From Brenneria izadpanahii (GTDB lineage Bacteria > Pseudomonadota > Gammaproteobacteria > Enterobacterales > Enterobacteriaceae), in the NCBI RefSeq assembly GCF_017569925.1, contig NZ_CP050854.1, positions 3,224,001-3,288,000 on the forward strand: a stretch of DNA of 64,000 nt, written 5' to 3'. The number at the start of each line of letters is the position of its first letter. Positions within the stretch are counted from its first letter, which is position 1. A program made the translations under genes and the position numbers. Below the pieces are notes generated by a model. That model was not told the DNA's origin. It made no database searches and saw nothing but the letters and a program-made list of their open reading frames with translations. Positions 9,809 through 18,315 of the stretch are shown one piece after another.

Positions 9809-11085
9809 AGGTGCCTGTATATTTTCCAGCAGTCGACCGCCAACCGGCCGAACGAGACATTGCGTTTAATTGATTCCATTATTCCCTTGAACATCGGCTT
9901 GGGCGTTTTGCCGTCGACGCTGAACATGAAGCGCATGGCGTCGTTGGCAAGATTGGGATACTCGCGGAAAATTCGCGGGATTTCGAAAATGCCGTGAAAG
10001 TTTTGGTAAGCCTTCTGATTGGCGATCAACAGCAACTCCTCCAACTGCTGCTGATAAAGCCGCTCCACATCGGCCGGCTGTTTGGCCGCGATGATGGCCC
10101 GCGCGGCCGCCAGACCGCTGACGATCGCCAAATCCATGCCGCGAATGGTCACCCCGGTATTAATGCCGAATTGAGCCGCATCGCCCACCACCACCAACCC
10201 CTCGCGGGCCAGCCGCTTGGGAATGCCGTGGAAGCCGATTTCGGGAACCAGATGCGCGCCGTATTCGATGCTGGTGCCGCCGTCGATCAGGGACAGGATC
10301 GCCGGATGCATTTTAAAATCCTGGAGAATATCCTGGATATGGCGTTGCTGCCGGCCCGCCTGTTCGGGATTAAAAACGATGCCCAGGGAAATGCTGCCTT
10401 TATTGGTGTAAAGAAAGCCGCCGCCCGAAATACCGTCCGTGCAGCCGATCGCCACGCGCGCGGCGCCTTCGCCATCCTTGACGCCGAAACGGGCGCTGAT
10501 CAGGTTGTCGGGCAGTTCGATGGTCTCTTTGACGCCGACCCCAACGGCGTGCGGCTTGACGTCGGGGAACAGCCCGGCCTTCTGGCCGAGCAGCGAATTG
10601 ACGCCGTCGGCGGCCACCACTACATCGGCCCGCATCTCGTCTTCACCGGTTCGAATCCCGACGATCCGCCCGCCCTCCTCAACCAAGTCGTCCACCAGAA
10701 CGCCGGCGGCCAGCATGGCGCCCTGGGCTTCCGCCTCGCCGGCGAACCATTCATCCAGATCGGCGCGAACCACCGAATAGGACTGCGGGACTTCGGCGCC
10801 GAAACTCGGATCGAAATAGTCGACGGTGGTGGCGCTCCGGTCGTTCAGCAACATGACCTGTTCGCGAATGATCTTGCGTTGCAGGGGCGCGCGTTCGTAC
10901 AAACCGGGTTCCACCAGCTCCAACGCATAGGTATAAAGACGTCCGCCGGATACATTCTTGGCGCCGGGAGCGTCGCCGCGTTCAAGCAGGAGGACGCTGC
11001 GTCCCTCCTTCGCCAGGGTATAGGCGCAAGCCGACCCCGCCGGGCCGGCTCCCACCACGATCGCATCGAACTTATCTTCTGACAT
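9805..11085 (-). CDS. fixC: FAD-dependent ETF-quinone oxidoreductase FixC
   Basis: Membrane-associated flavoprotein that exchanges electrons between the FixAB electron-transfer flavoprotein and the quinone pool. The 426-residue product begins with the FAD dinucleotide fold (DAIVVGAGPAGSACAYTLA, residues about 7-25), has the family's GAKNVSGGRLY near residue 41 and the second FAD contact GLVVVGDAAQFG near residue 290. It lies 7 bases after fixB and overlaps fixX by four. In Enterobacterales FixABCX is best known beside the carnitine genes, where it supports crotonobetainyl-CoA reduction; here it is placed in a C4-CoA operon. Confidence 0.96.
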   Translation of the reverse strand: MSEDKFDAIVVGAGPAGSACAYTLAKEGRSVLLLERGDAPGAKNVSGGRLYTYALELVEPGLYERAPLQRKIIREQVMLLNDRSATTVDYFDPSFGAEVPQSYSVVRADLDEWFAGEAEAQGAMLAAGVLVDDLVEEGGRIVGIRTGEDEMRADVVVAADGVNSLLGQKAGLFPDVKPHAVGVGVKETIELPDNLISARFGVKDGEGAARVAIGCTDGISGGGFLYTNKGSISLGIVFNPEQAGRQQRHIQDILQDFKMHPAILSLIDGGTSIEYGAHLVPEIGFHGIPKRLAREGLVVVGDAAQFGINTGVTIRGMDLAIVSGLAAARAIIAAKQPADVERLYQQQLEELLLIANQKAYQNFHGIFEIPRIFREYPNLANDAMRFMFSVDGKTPKPMFKGIMESIKRNVSFGRLAVDCWKIYRHL

Positions 11086-11092
11086 CGTCGCC

Positions 11093-12016
11093 TCAGTTAT
11101 CGATTGCCGTGGTCAGCAACGGCAGCACGGTATAAAGGTCGCCGACGATTCCGTAATCGGCGGCCTCGAAAATCGGCGCCCGTTCGTCATTGTTGATGGC
11201 CACAATGACCTTCGATTCGCGCGCGCCGACCATGTGCTGCACCTGGCCGGACAAGCCGACGGCAAGATAAAGGTCGGGCTTCACGGTCTGACCGCTGATG
11301 CCGATGTAGCGTTCGATAGGCAGCCAATGCTCATCCTCGGCAATCCCCCGCGTACAGGAGACTTCGCCTTTCAGCTTGGCGGCCAGGCGCTCGGCGAGCT
11401 GCAGATCGTCTTTCGCGGCGAATCCCCGGCCGACCGACACCAGCTTGTTGGCGGCTGAAATATCGACGCCCGAACTTTCGGTCGGCGTCGTCGCGGCGAT
11501 CGTCACCCGCCCGTCGTCGGCGACGGGGGCCGGTTCGACGCTGCCGGCCTCCGCCGCGGCGCCCGGTACCGGGAAACTGCGCGGCGGAATGGTGGCGACG
11601 GCGGGGAACGTCAGTTCCTCCTCGACGACCGCCAATCCGGCATACAGAATGCGCGACGTCACCAGTTTGCCATCTTCGATGGCCAGGGATTTGGCGTCGG
11701 TGGACAGCCCGGCATCAAGTTTGGCGGCGACATGAGCGGCGAGATGCTTGCCGCGCAGCGTTCCGCCCACCAGCAACACCGTGGCGTCATCCTTGACGAG
11801 TTCATAAACCGCGTCGCCAAGCCCTTCAACCCACCCCGAAGCGGATTGTAAAACCAAGACTCGGTCGGCCCCCAGCTTCGCCAATTCGTCGGCATTGGCG
11901 GCATCAAGAACCAGCGCCGTGATCGGTTGCCCTAGTGAACGCTTCAGTTCCAGCGCCGGCGTCAACAGTTGCTTAGCCAGCGGGGGGACTTCAGAAAAGA
12001 GGAAAATTCCAGTCAT
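11093..12016 (-). CDS. fixB: Electron-transfer flavoprotein alpha subunit FixB
   Basis: Carries the FAD that shuttles electrons for the acyl-CoA dehydrogenases encoded upstream. 307 residues; the N-terminal half has the ETF alpha/beta domain (GGTLRGKHLAAHVAAKL near residue 85). The C-terminal half has the FAD-binding region with SVGRGFAAKDDLQLAERLA near residue 191, YIGISGQTVKPDLYLAVGLS near 235 and VAINNDERAPIFEAADYGIV near 275. It lies between fixA and fixC with gaps of 16 and 7 bases. FixAB of this group can belong to bifurcating ETFs; I cannot decide that from sequence alone. Confidence 0.96.
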   Translation of the reverse strand: MTGIFLFSEVPPLAKQLLTPALELKRSLGQPITALVLDAANADELAKLGADRVLVLQSASGWVEGLGDAVYELVKDDATVLLVGGTLRGKHLAAHVAAKLDAGLSTDAKSLAIEDGKLVTSRILYAGLAVVEEELTFPAVATIPPRSFPVPGAAAEAGSVEPAPVADDGRVTIAATTPTESSGVDISAANKLVSVGRGFAAKDDLQLAERLAAKLKGEVSCTRGIAEDEHWLPIERYIGISGQTVKPDLYLAVGLSGQVQHMVGARESKVIVAINNDERAPIFEAADYGIVGDLYTVLPLLTTAIDN

Positions 12017-12032
12017 ATTCGTTATCGCTCTT

Positions 12033-12812
12033 CTATATAAGACCTTCGGAGACCAGACTGGTCACCAACTTGCCAACGGCATCCGCCGGGTCGGCGTCTT
12101 TGAAAACCACATTCTTGCGGGTCATTACGAAGCCCTTGACCGAACGGCGAACCGCCTTCGGTTGCAGATCCGCCGGCGACAGGCCGAGAGAGTCCAGCGC
12201 TATCTCTTCGTTTGGTTTCTTGGCCGCGCCCAAAACCTGTTTCAGACCGGGAATACGCGGTTTATTGATATCGGACAGCACGCTGATCACCACCGGCCCG
12301 TTGACCGTCACCTGTTCGGTGCAATCGGTCAATTTACGCGTTACGCTGACCGTCTCGCCGTCCACATCCAGCTTGTGAATAAGGGTCAGACAAGGCAGGC
12401 CGAGAAGCGCCGCCAGACGAGGCGCCGTTTGCTGATTAAACTGATCCGAGCTGCCTTCGCCGGTCAGGATAATGTCGTAAGGGCCGATCTTGCGGATGGC
12501 GGCCGCCAAAACCTTGGCGGTCACCGTCGCGTCGGCCGTTTCGGCGGAGGCGTCGGCTATCCAATAGGCCTTATCGGCGCCGCGGGAAAGGACATCTTTC
12601 AGGGATGACTTAAGCGACTCGGCGCCGTAGGTCAGAACGTCGACGCTACCGCCTTGCGCTTCGACGATCTGCGCCGCCTCTTCAATCGCATTGCGATCGA
12701 AGTCGCTTATTTTGCCTTTGGCGCGGCTGGCATCCAGGCTTAGGTCATCCGGCCTGATCTTGATGTCCTGCTCATTGAGAGTCCACTTGTACAAAACCAA
12801 AAACTTGGGCAT
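12033..12812 (-). CDS. fixA: Electron-transfer flavoprotein beta subunit FixA
   Basis: Beta subunit of the FixAB electron-transfer flavoprotein, 259 residues. Family features: an AMP/FAD-type nucleotide site around LSLDASRAKGKISDFDRNAI (residues about 24-43) and the GEGSSDQFNQQTAPRLAALL segment near 120 that corresponds to the ETF-beta signature. It follows the second acyl-CoA dehydrogenase gene by 45 bases and precedes fixB by 16, so dehydrogenases and their electron carrier are in one operon. Confidence 0.95.
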   Translation of the reverse strand: MPKFLVLYKWTLNEQDIKIRPDDLSLDASRAKGKISDFDRNAIEEAAQIVEAQGGSVDVLTYGAESLKSSLKDVLSRGADKAYWIADASAETADATVTAKVLAAAIRKIGPYDIILTGEGSSDQFNQQTAPRLAALLGLPCLTLIHKLDVDGETVSVTRKLTDCTEQVTVNGPVVISVLSDINKPRIPGLKQVLGAAKKPNEEIALDSLGLSPADLQPKAVRRSVKGFVMTRKNVVFKDADPADAVGKLVTSLVSEGLI

Positions 12813-12857
12813 TTTTTATCGCTCCGTTGACGTGTTTTCTGACCGGGTTAATATCGA

Positions 12858-13993
12858 TTAAGCGATGGAGTCCGCGATGATCTTGTCGGGGAAATCGGCA
12901 GGAGCATCGAGCAGAGTGGTTCCCGCAATGTCGCGGAACATACGCGGCAGCGGCATAAATTCGCTATAACCGAAACCACCTTCAACCTGACAGCTATCGA
13001 TCAGCATTTGCGAACCGAAACGGGCAAGAAACGCTTTGACCATCGCCGCATCGGTTTCGAACGGTTCGCCGTCTTCAATCAATTGGGCGGTCCGTTGCAC
13101 CCCCAGCCAGGCGAGATGGCAGTTGGAGGCGGTTTCGGCCAACAACGTTTGGATCGCCTGTAGCGCAGCGATGGGACGTCCGAACTGAACACGCTGTTTG
13201 GCATATTCAGCGGCATGTTTAACCGCCGCTTTGCCGATGCCGACGGTCTGCGCCGCTTCAAACACCGAAGCCTTGGTCAGAAGCGATTGCGCGATGGCGG
13301 AGCCGCCATGTTCGCCGCCCAACAGCGCCGCTGCGGGCAGCGTGACGTTGTCGAAGGTGATATGAGCCACCGGACATCCGTTAAGGCCCATGGTTTCCAG
13401 GCGGGGCCCACCTTCAAACCGGGAGTCCGGCCATCCACCAGGAAGACGCTGAACGCCTTCTTGTCCGCCGCCGGCTCAAGGGTTGCGAAAACCACATACA
13501 GATCGGCAACGCCGGCGTTGCGCACAAAAGTCTTGACGCCATTCAGCACATAGTTGCCGCCCTGACGCGAAGCGAGCAGAGCATCGGCGCCGATCCCCGG
13601 CGCCGGGCCGTTTTCATAGATAGCCGGAGTAGCCAGACGCTCCCCCTTGGCCAACGGCGGCAGGTAATCACCCTTCTGCGTCTCGCTCCCCCATTCGGCG
13701 ATGGCAAGCGCGCCCAGGGTATGGTTGTTCAGGATTGTCGCCACCGCCGCGCAGGACTCGGAAATCCCTTCGATCACCTCGATATAAGCGACAGCGCCGG
13801 CGTTGGCGCCGCCCGCCGTTTCCGGCAGCAACAGCCCCAGGAAGTCATATCCCGCCAACCGATCGATGATCTCCTTGGGATACTCTCCGCCGTGGTCCAA
13901 CTCGGCGGCGATAGGATCCAAATACTCCTTGGCGAACTCGCGGGCGCTTTGCCCGATAAGACGTTGCTCTTCGTTCAATTCGAAATTCATCAT
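12858..13993 (-). pseudogene. Acyl-CoA dehydrogenase subunit with altered catalytic site, frameshifted
   Basis: Acyl-CoA dehydrogenase family flavoprotein of about 378 residues once one base is restored. The N-terminal part (MMNFELNEEQRLIG...) runs to VDGRTPGLKVGP, then the frame breaks at the GGGG run 13403-13406. Adding one C on the coding strand gives VGPRLETMGLNGCPVAH and continues to the end. The start overlaps the preceding dehydrogenase stop by four bases. At the position of the usual catalytic Glu (IYEGT motif) this protein reads RDIAGTTLLDAP, with Asp instead. The substitution and the tight coupling suggest it works as a partner subunit of the upstream dehydrogenase rather than alone (inference). 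Confidence 0.85.
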
Positions 13994-15153
13994 GCACCTA
14001 CCTTCTGAGCTGGGGCTGGGGCCGCCGCCGGAGCGGGGGCGAGAACCGCACGGGAAATCACCAAACGCTGGATCTGATTGGTGCCCTCATAGATCTGCAT
14101 GATTTTCGAATCGCGCATATATTTCCCCAACGCCGACGTGTAGCCGTAGGAGCCGGCCAGACTCACCGCCTGTGCGGTAACACGCATCGCCACGTCCGAA
14201 CAGAAGGTCTTGGAAATCGCCGACTCTTTGGAAAACGGCTGTCCGCTATCGCGCAATTGCATCGTGTGATGCAGCGTTTCGCGCGCGGCTTCCACCTGGA
14301 TGGCCATATCGGCCAGTTTGAACTGTAGCGTCTGCCCCGGCTGCATTTTGTCCGGGAAGCGTTGGCGCAGATAGTTGACGCATTCGTCGAGGGCGCGCTG
14401 GGCCAGACCGACGCTCAGGGCGGCAATGGCCGGACGGGCCAGATCGAGGGTCTTCATGGCGATCTTCATGCCTTCGCCTTCTTTACCCAGCAGATTGGCG
14501 GCGGGAACGCGTACGTCTTTCAGCAGCAGTTCCGAGGTATTCGAACTGCGGATGCCGAGTTTGTGGTCGATGGTGCCGATGGTGAAGCCCGGACGATCGC
14601 GCTCAACGATAAATGCGCTCAATCCTTTCACGCCCTTGGCCGGATCGGTCAGAGCGAAGATCACGTAAACCGTGGCGATGGCGCCGTTGGTGATCCAGCA
14701 CTTCGAACCGTTGATCACATATTCGTCGCCGGACCTGATCGCCGTAGTCTTGCCGGAACCGGCGTCCGAACCGGCGCCGGGTTCGGTCAAACCGAAAGCG
14801 CCGAGCTCGGCCGAAAGCATCGGCGTGAAGTAACGCCGTTTCTGCTCATCGGTGCCGGCCACCAGCACCGAATCCATGCTAAGAATACTGGCCGCCAGCG
14901 TGGTCCCCATGCCGGCGCAGCCGTATCCCCACTCCTCAAGCACCAACGCCTGGGTCACTGAGTCATAATCCAGGCCGCCGTACTCTTTCGGTACTGCCAT
15001 GGCAAAGACCTTGCTCTCCCGCGCAGCATCGAGTAGATAAGGGGGAAACTCGCCGCTCCGATCGAACTCCGCCGCCCTTGGTGTAATATATTCCGCAACG
15101 AAACGCCTTGTTGCCTGCTTTATTTTCTCTTGTTCTGGATTTAGGATCGCCAC
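13990..15153 (-). CDS. Acyl-CoA dehydrogenase, short-chain type
   Basis: FAD enzyme acting on a C4 acyl-CoA with FixAB as electron partner; it may oxidise, or reduce an enoyl-CoA as CaiA does with FixABCX. From a GTG start at 15153 it has 387 residues, and I prefer this because a GAAAGGG site lies 8 bases upstream; a TTG at 15180 has no ribosome site. Motifs: FGLTEPGAGSDAG (flavin domain), KCWITNGA, RDSKIMQIYEGTNQIQR with the catalytic Glu at about residue 356, and an unusual Ala/Pro-rich C-terminal tail. It is followed by a coupled second dehydrogenase and fixABCX. Confidence 0.93.
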   Translation of the reverse strand: MAILNPEQEKIKQATRRFVAEYITPRAAEFDRSGEFPPYLLDAARESKVFAMAVPKEYGGLDYDSVTQALVLEEWGYGCAGMGTTLAASILSMDSVLVAGTDEQKRRYFTPMLSAELGAFGLTEPGAGSDAGSGKTTAIRSGDEYVINGSKCWITNGAIATVYVIFALTDPAKGVKGLSAFIVERDRPGFTIGTIDHKLGIRSSNTSELLLKDVRVPAANLLGKEGEGMKIAMKTLDLARPAIAALSVGLAQRALDECVNYLRQRFPDKMQPGQTLQFKLADMAIQVEAARETLHHTMQLRDSGQPFSKESAISKTFCSDVAMRVTAQAVSLAGSYGYTSALGKYMRDSKIMQIYEGTNQIQRLVISRAVLAPAPAAAPAPAQKVGA

Positions 15154-15244
15154 GTCTTTTACCCTTTCGCTATTATTCAAATTGATTAGGCCAAATCATC
15201 CCGCGCCGTAAATACTGCGGCCTATCGGCCGTCCGATACGCCCG

Positions 15245-16552
15245 TTAGGCCAAAACGGAATCCCTGACGCCTGCGACAACCGTTTGGCGCAAGGCATCCC
15301 GGAAATCGGGATGGGCGATGGCGATTAGCGCCTCGGCCCGCTGGCGCAAAGTTTTGCCGCGCAGATCGGCGATACCGTACTCCGTCACCACATAATGGAC
15401 GTCGGTACGCGAGGTGGTCACCGCCGCGCCCCGATCCAGTTCCAGGCAAATGCGCGAGACGGTTCCCTTGGCCGCCGTGGACGGCATGGCGATGATGGCT
15501 TTGCCGCCTTTGGAGCGGCTCGCCCCGCGGATGAAATCCACCTGGCCGCCGATGCCGGAAAACTGCCGGCGTCCAATCATCTCGGCGTTCACCTGCCCCA
15601 TGAGATCCACCTGCAGCGCGGAGTTGATCGAAATCAGATTGTCATGCTGACCGACCACGAAGGGATCGTTAACATAGTTCACCGGCCTCATTTCCACCGC
15701 CGGGTTATTGTCGACGAAGTCGTAAAGCTTGCGGCTGCCCATCAGGAAGGTCGCGATGAACTTGCCGGGGTTGATGGTCTTTTTCTTGTTGGTGATGACG
15801 CCCATTTCGGCTAAATGCACGACGCCGTCCGAGAACATTTCGGAATGGATGCCGAGATCTTTTTTATCGTTCAAAAACAGCAGCACCGCGTCGGGAATGG
15901 CGCCGATACCCAGTTGCAGCGTCGCGCCGTCGGGAATAAGGCTGGCGACATGACTTCCGATCTTGCGCTCCACCTCGCCGATTTTCGGCGGCTGCAGCTC
16001 AATAATCGGCTCGTCTTTCTCAACGATGTAGGTGCACTGATCGAGCGAAATCTTCGCCCCGCCGGTGCGGGGATAAAGCGAGTTCATCTGGGCAATGACG
16101 ATCCGGGCGCTCTCTGCCGCCGCCTGGGTGTAGTCCACCGAAACGCCATAGCTGCAAAAGCCATCCTCGTCCGGCGGTGAAATCTGGATCAGCGCCACAT
16201 CCACCGGCATTATCCCTTCCTTGAACAAGCGCGGAACTTCGGAGAAGAAGCTGGGGGTGAAATCGCCGCGTCCGTCTTCGATCGCCTGCCGCGTGGTCGC
16301 GCCGAGGAAAAAACCGTTGTGGCGAAAACTTTTCTCCATACCGGGCTGGGCATATTTCGCCGGCCCCATGGCCACCATATGGACGATCTCCACGTCCCTC
16401 AGTTCATCAGCCCGCGCCACCAGCGCCGCGATCAACGTCTGCGGCTCGCCGGTGCTATGGCCCACGACGATGCGGTTGCCCGAATTGACTGCGGCCAAAG
16501 CCTGTTCTGCGCTGACGATCTTGTCACGATACCTGTCTTTCCAACTGGTCAT
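15245..16552 (-). CDS. abfT: 4-hydroxybutyrate CoA-transferase
   Basis: Transfers CoA from acetyl-CoA (or another acyl-CoA) to 4-hydroxybutyrate. It has 435 residues. The catalytic glutamate that forms the enzyme-acyl anhydride falls at E238 in GIHSEMFSDG, the same number as in the characterised clostridial enzyme as I remember it. Other family motifs: VGHSTGEPQTL near residue 30, QLGIGAIPDAVL near 213 and VVTEYGIADLRGKTL near 390. The start at 16552 has a GAGGAA site; the longer open frame upstream is not homologous. It lies between AbfD and the dehydrogenases. It might also activate related acids such as 3,4-dihydroxybutyrate (inference). Confidence 0.92.
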   Translation of the reverse strand: MTSWKDRYRDKIVSAEQALAAVNSGNRIVVGHSTGEPQTLIAALVARADELRDVEIVHMVAMGPAKYAQPGMEKSFRHNGFFLGATTRQAIEDGRGDFTPSFFSEVPRLFKEGIMPVDVALIQISPPDEDGFCSYGVSVDYTQAAAESARIVIAQMNSLYPRTGGAKISLDQCTYIVEKDEPIIELQPPKIGEVERKIGSHVASLIPDGATLQLGIGAIPDAVLLFLNDKKDLGIHSEMFSDGVVHLAEMGVITNKKKTINPGKFIATFLMGSRKLYDFVDNNPAVEMRPVNYVNDPFVVGQHDNLISINSALQVDLMGQVNAEMIGRRQFSGIGGQVDFIRGASRSKGGKAIIAMPSTAAKGTVSRICLELDRGAAVTTSRTDVHYVVTEYGIADLRGKTLRQRAEALIAIAHPDFRDALRQTVVAGVRDSVLA

Positions 16553-16730
16553 TATTCGTTCCTCACATATGGATCGAGTCCATATCGGTCTCCGCTCCGT
16601 GAACCCTTTTCGAGCCGGCGAACGGGTGGCTAAGTCATCTTTCACCGCTGCGACAGCCCTCCTTCCGCAGCTTTAAAAACGGAGAAAACCCATAAACGGC
16701 TAGTCGGGACGTTCCTTGTCGGTTATCGCC

Positions 16731-18260
16731 CTACTTGGCGGAAGAGAGCTCTTTCTTCTTTATGTCCTTTCCATCTTTTCCGTCTTTTGCATCCTTTTCG
16801 GCGCCCGCCTCAGGGGGAATGCCGGCGATGATCTTCGCCAATTCTTTCTTCCCGTTGAGGTTGCCCTGACGGGCGATCATGATGCGCTGCGCCTGCGGAC
16901 TGCCGGCGCCGTGCATCGATTCCGTGCGGTATCCGACGGCGGCGGTGCCGAGCGTGATGTTTTCGATCAAGCGAAGGATGCGCATACGATGTTCGGTCGG
17001 CACCGGAGAGACGCCGGACAGATATTTTTCCAGCACATTGGTGAGTTCCGGGTTTTTGAGGTCTTTCTCGGACGGCATGGTAACCATCAGACCGCCGGCG
17101 ATATCCTCGGCGAGACGGGCGATCTCATAGGGGAAGCGGGTAATATTCTGCTTGCACACATTGGCCAGCAAAAGGTTGATGAGATAGGTGCCCGACGCCG
17201 TCTTGTGGCCTTCGCAAGAACAGGAAATGCCGCACGCGTACAGCGTTTCATTGAGATGCGTCATCTCAATGAGTTTATCCTTAACGTGCGACGCCTTCTG
17301 GGCGCCATTGTATTCGGCCGCCAGCGCCGACGCGCCGATCAACACATCGCCTACGCCGACCTTGCAGCCGCCATAACTCTGGCGGTGATAGCCGGCGAAC
17401 CGTTCCACCAGCATGCCGGAGAATTCGCATTCGCCGCACATAAAGACGCGTTCCCACGGCACGAACACGTTCTCGAATACCACCAACGCTTCATGGCCGC
17501 CATAGGTCGGGTTGCCGACGTCGATGTCGCCGCCTTCAAGTTTGCGCGTATCGCAGGACTGCCGGCCGTAAATGTAAAGAATGCCGTCGGAATCGGCGGG
17601 GATGGCGAAACTGACCGCGTAGTCATCGTCGCCGGGCCCCATGCTGATGGTCGGCATGACCAGAATCTGATGCGAATTGAGGGCGCCGGTCTGGTGGGCC
17701 TTGCACCCCTTAACCACGATGCCGTCGGCGCGCCGTTCAACCACGTGCAGGTACAGATCGGGGTCGACCTGTTTCGACGGCGCCAGGCTGCGATCGCCCT
17801 TAACGTCGGTCATTGCGCCGTCAACCGTCCAGTCATTTTCCTGCATGGCCCGCAGAAAATTTTCGAACCGTTCGTGGTAGTTGGTGCCGAGTTTCTGGTC
17901 CATTTCAAAGGTCGTGCTATCCAGCGCGTTGACGGCGTCCATACCGACGCAGCGCTGAAAGCAGGAGGCGGTAGCCTGACCGAGCAAACGCTGCATTTTG
18001 ACCTTCTTGATCAGATCATCGGTGCTGCGGTGCAGGTGGGTGAACCGGTTGACTTTCTTACCGGTCAGATGAGAAGTTGCGGTCATCAGATCCTGGTACT
18101 GCGGATCCTGAGCCAGTGCGTAAGTCGCCTTCACCGAATTCAAGGAAGGGCGGATGATGGGATGATCCACCGTGTTTTCCACCAGTTCCCCTTGTAGATA
18201 AACCTTGAAGTTCATCTTGCGGAGGCTTTCTTCATACTGTTCGGGTGTCATTAATGGCAT
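16731..18260 (-). CDS. abfD: 4-hydroxybutyryl-CoA dehydratase / vinylacetyl-CoA delta-isomerase
   Basis: Oxygen-sensitive [4Fe-4S]/FAD enzyme that dehydrates 4-hydroxybutyryl-CoA to crotonyl-CoA by a ketyl-radical mechanism. The four cluster ligands are all present: C100 and C104 in ASCFQRCVGMD, H292 and C299 in YHRQSYGGCKVG. Also conserved are MTDPKGDR-like MTDVKGDRSLAP, YGRQSCDTRK, ASHVKDKLIEMTHLNETLY and TESMHGAGSPQAQR. Length is 509 residues against about 490 in the family; the excess is a Lys/Asp-rich tail after residue 481 (AKDGKDGKDIKKKE). I start at 18260 (MPLMTPEQYEESLRK); an ATG three codons later is also possible. It lies between the Fe-dehydrogenase and AbfT genes and is the defining gene of the operon. 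Confidence 0.95.
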   Translation of the reverse strand: MPLMTPEQYEESLRKMNFKVYLQGELVENTVDHPIIRPSLNSVKATYALAQDPQYQDLMTATSHLTGKKVNRFTHLHRSTDDLIKKVKMQRLLGQATASCFQRCVGMDAVNALDSTTFEMDQKLGTNYHERFENFLRAMQENDWTVDGAMTDVKGDRSLAPSKQVDPDLYLHVVERRADGIVVKGCKAHQTGALNSHQILVMPTISMGPGDDDYAVSFAIPADSDGILYIYGRQSCDTRKLEGGDIDVGNPTYGGHEALVVFENVFVPWERVFMCGECEFSGMLVERFAGYHRQSYGGCKVGVGDVLIGASALAAEYNGAQKASHVKDKLIEMTHLNETLYACGISCSCEGHKTASGTYLINLLLANVCKQNITRFPYEIARLAEDIAGGLMVTMPSEKDLKNPELTNVLEKYLSGVSPVPTEHRMRILRLIENITLGTAAVGYRTESMHGAGSPQAQRIMIARQGNLNGKKELAKIIAGIPPEAGAEKDAKDGKDGKDIKKKELSSAK

Positions 18261-18315
18261 GATGATATGTCCAAAAGTTATTTCATTGCGGTGCGGCAAT
18301 ACCCCAGCCTCTTGC

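Noticed and set aside
9994..11082. Plus-strand open frame of over 360 codons opposite fixC
   Set aside because: Antisense shadow of a clearly recognised FixC gene.
16716..18197. Very long plus-strand open frame opposite abfD
   Set aside because: It lies antisense to a protein with all AbfD cluster ligands in place; its translation has no family resemblance and arises from codon bias.
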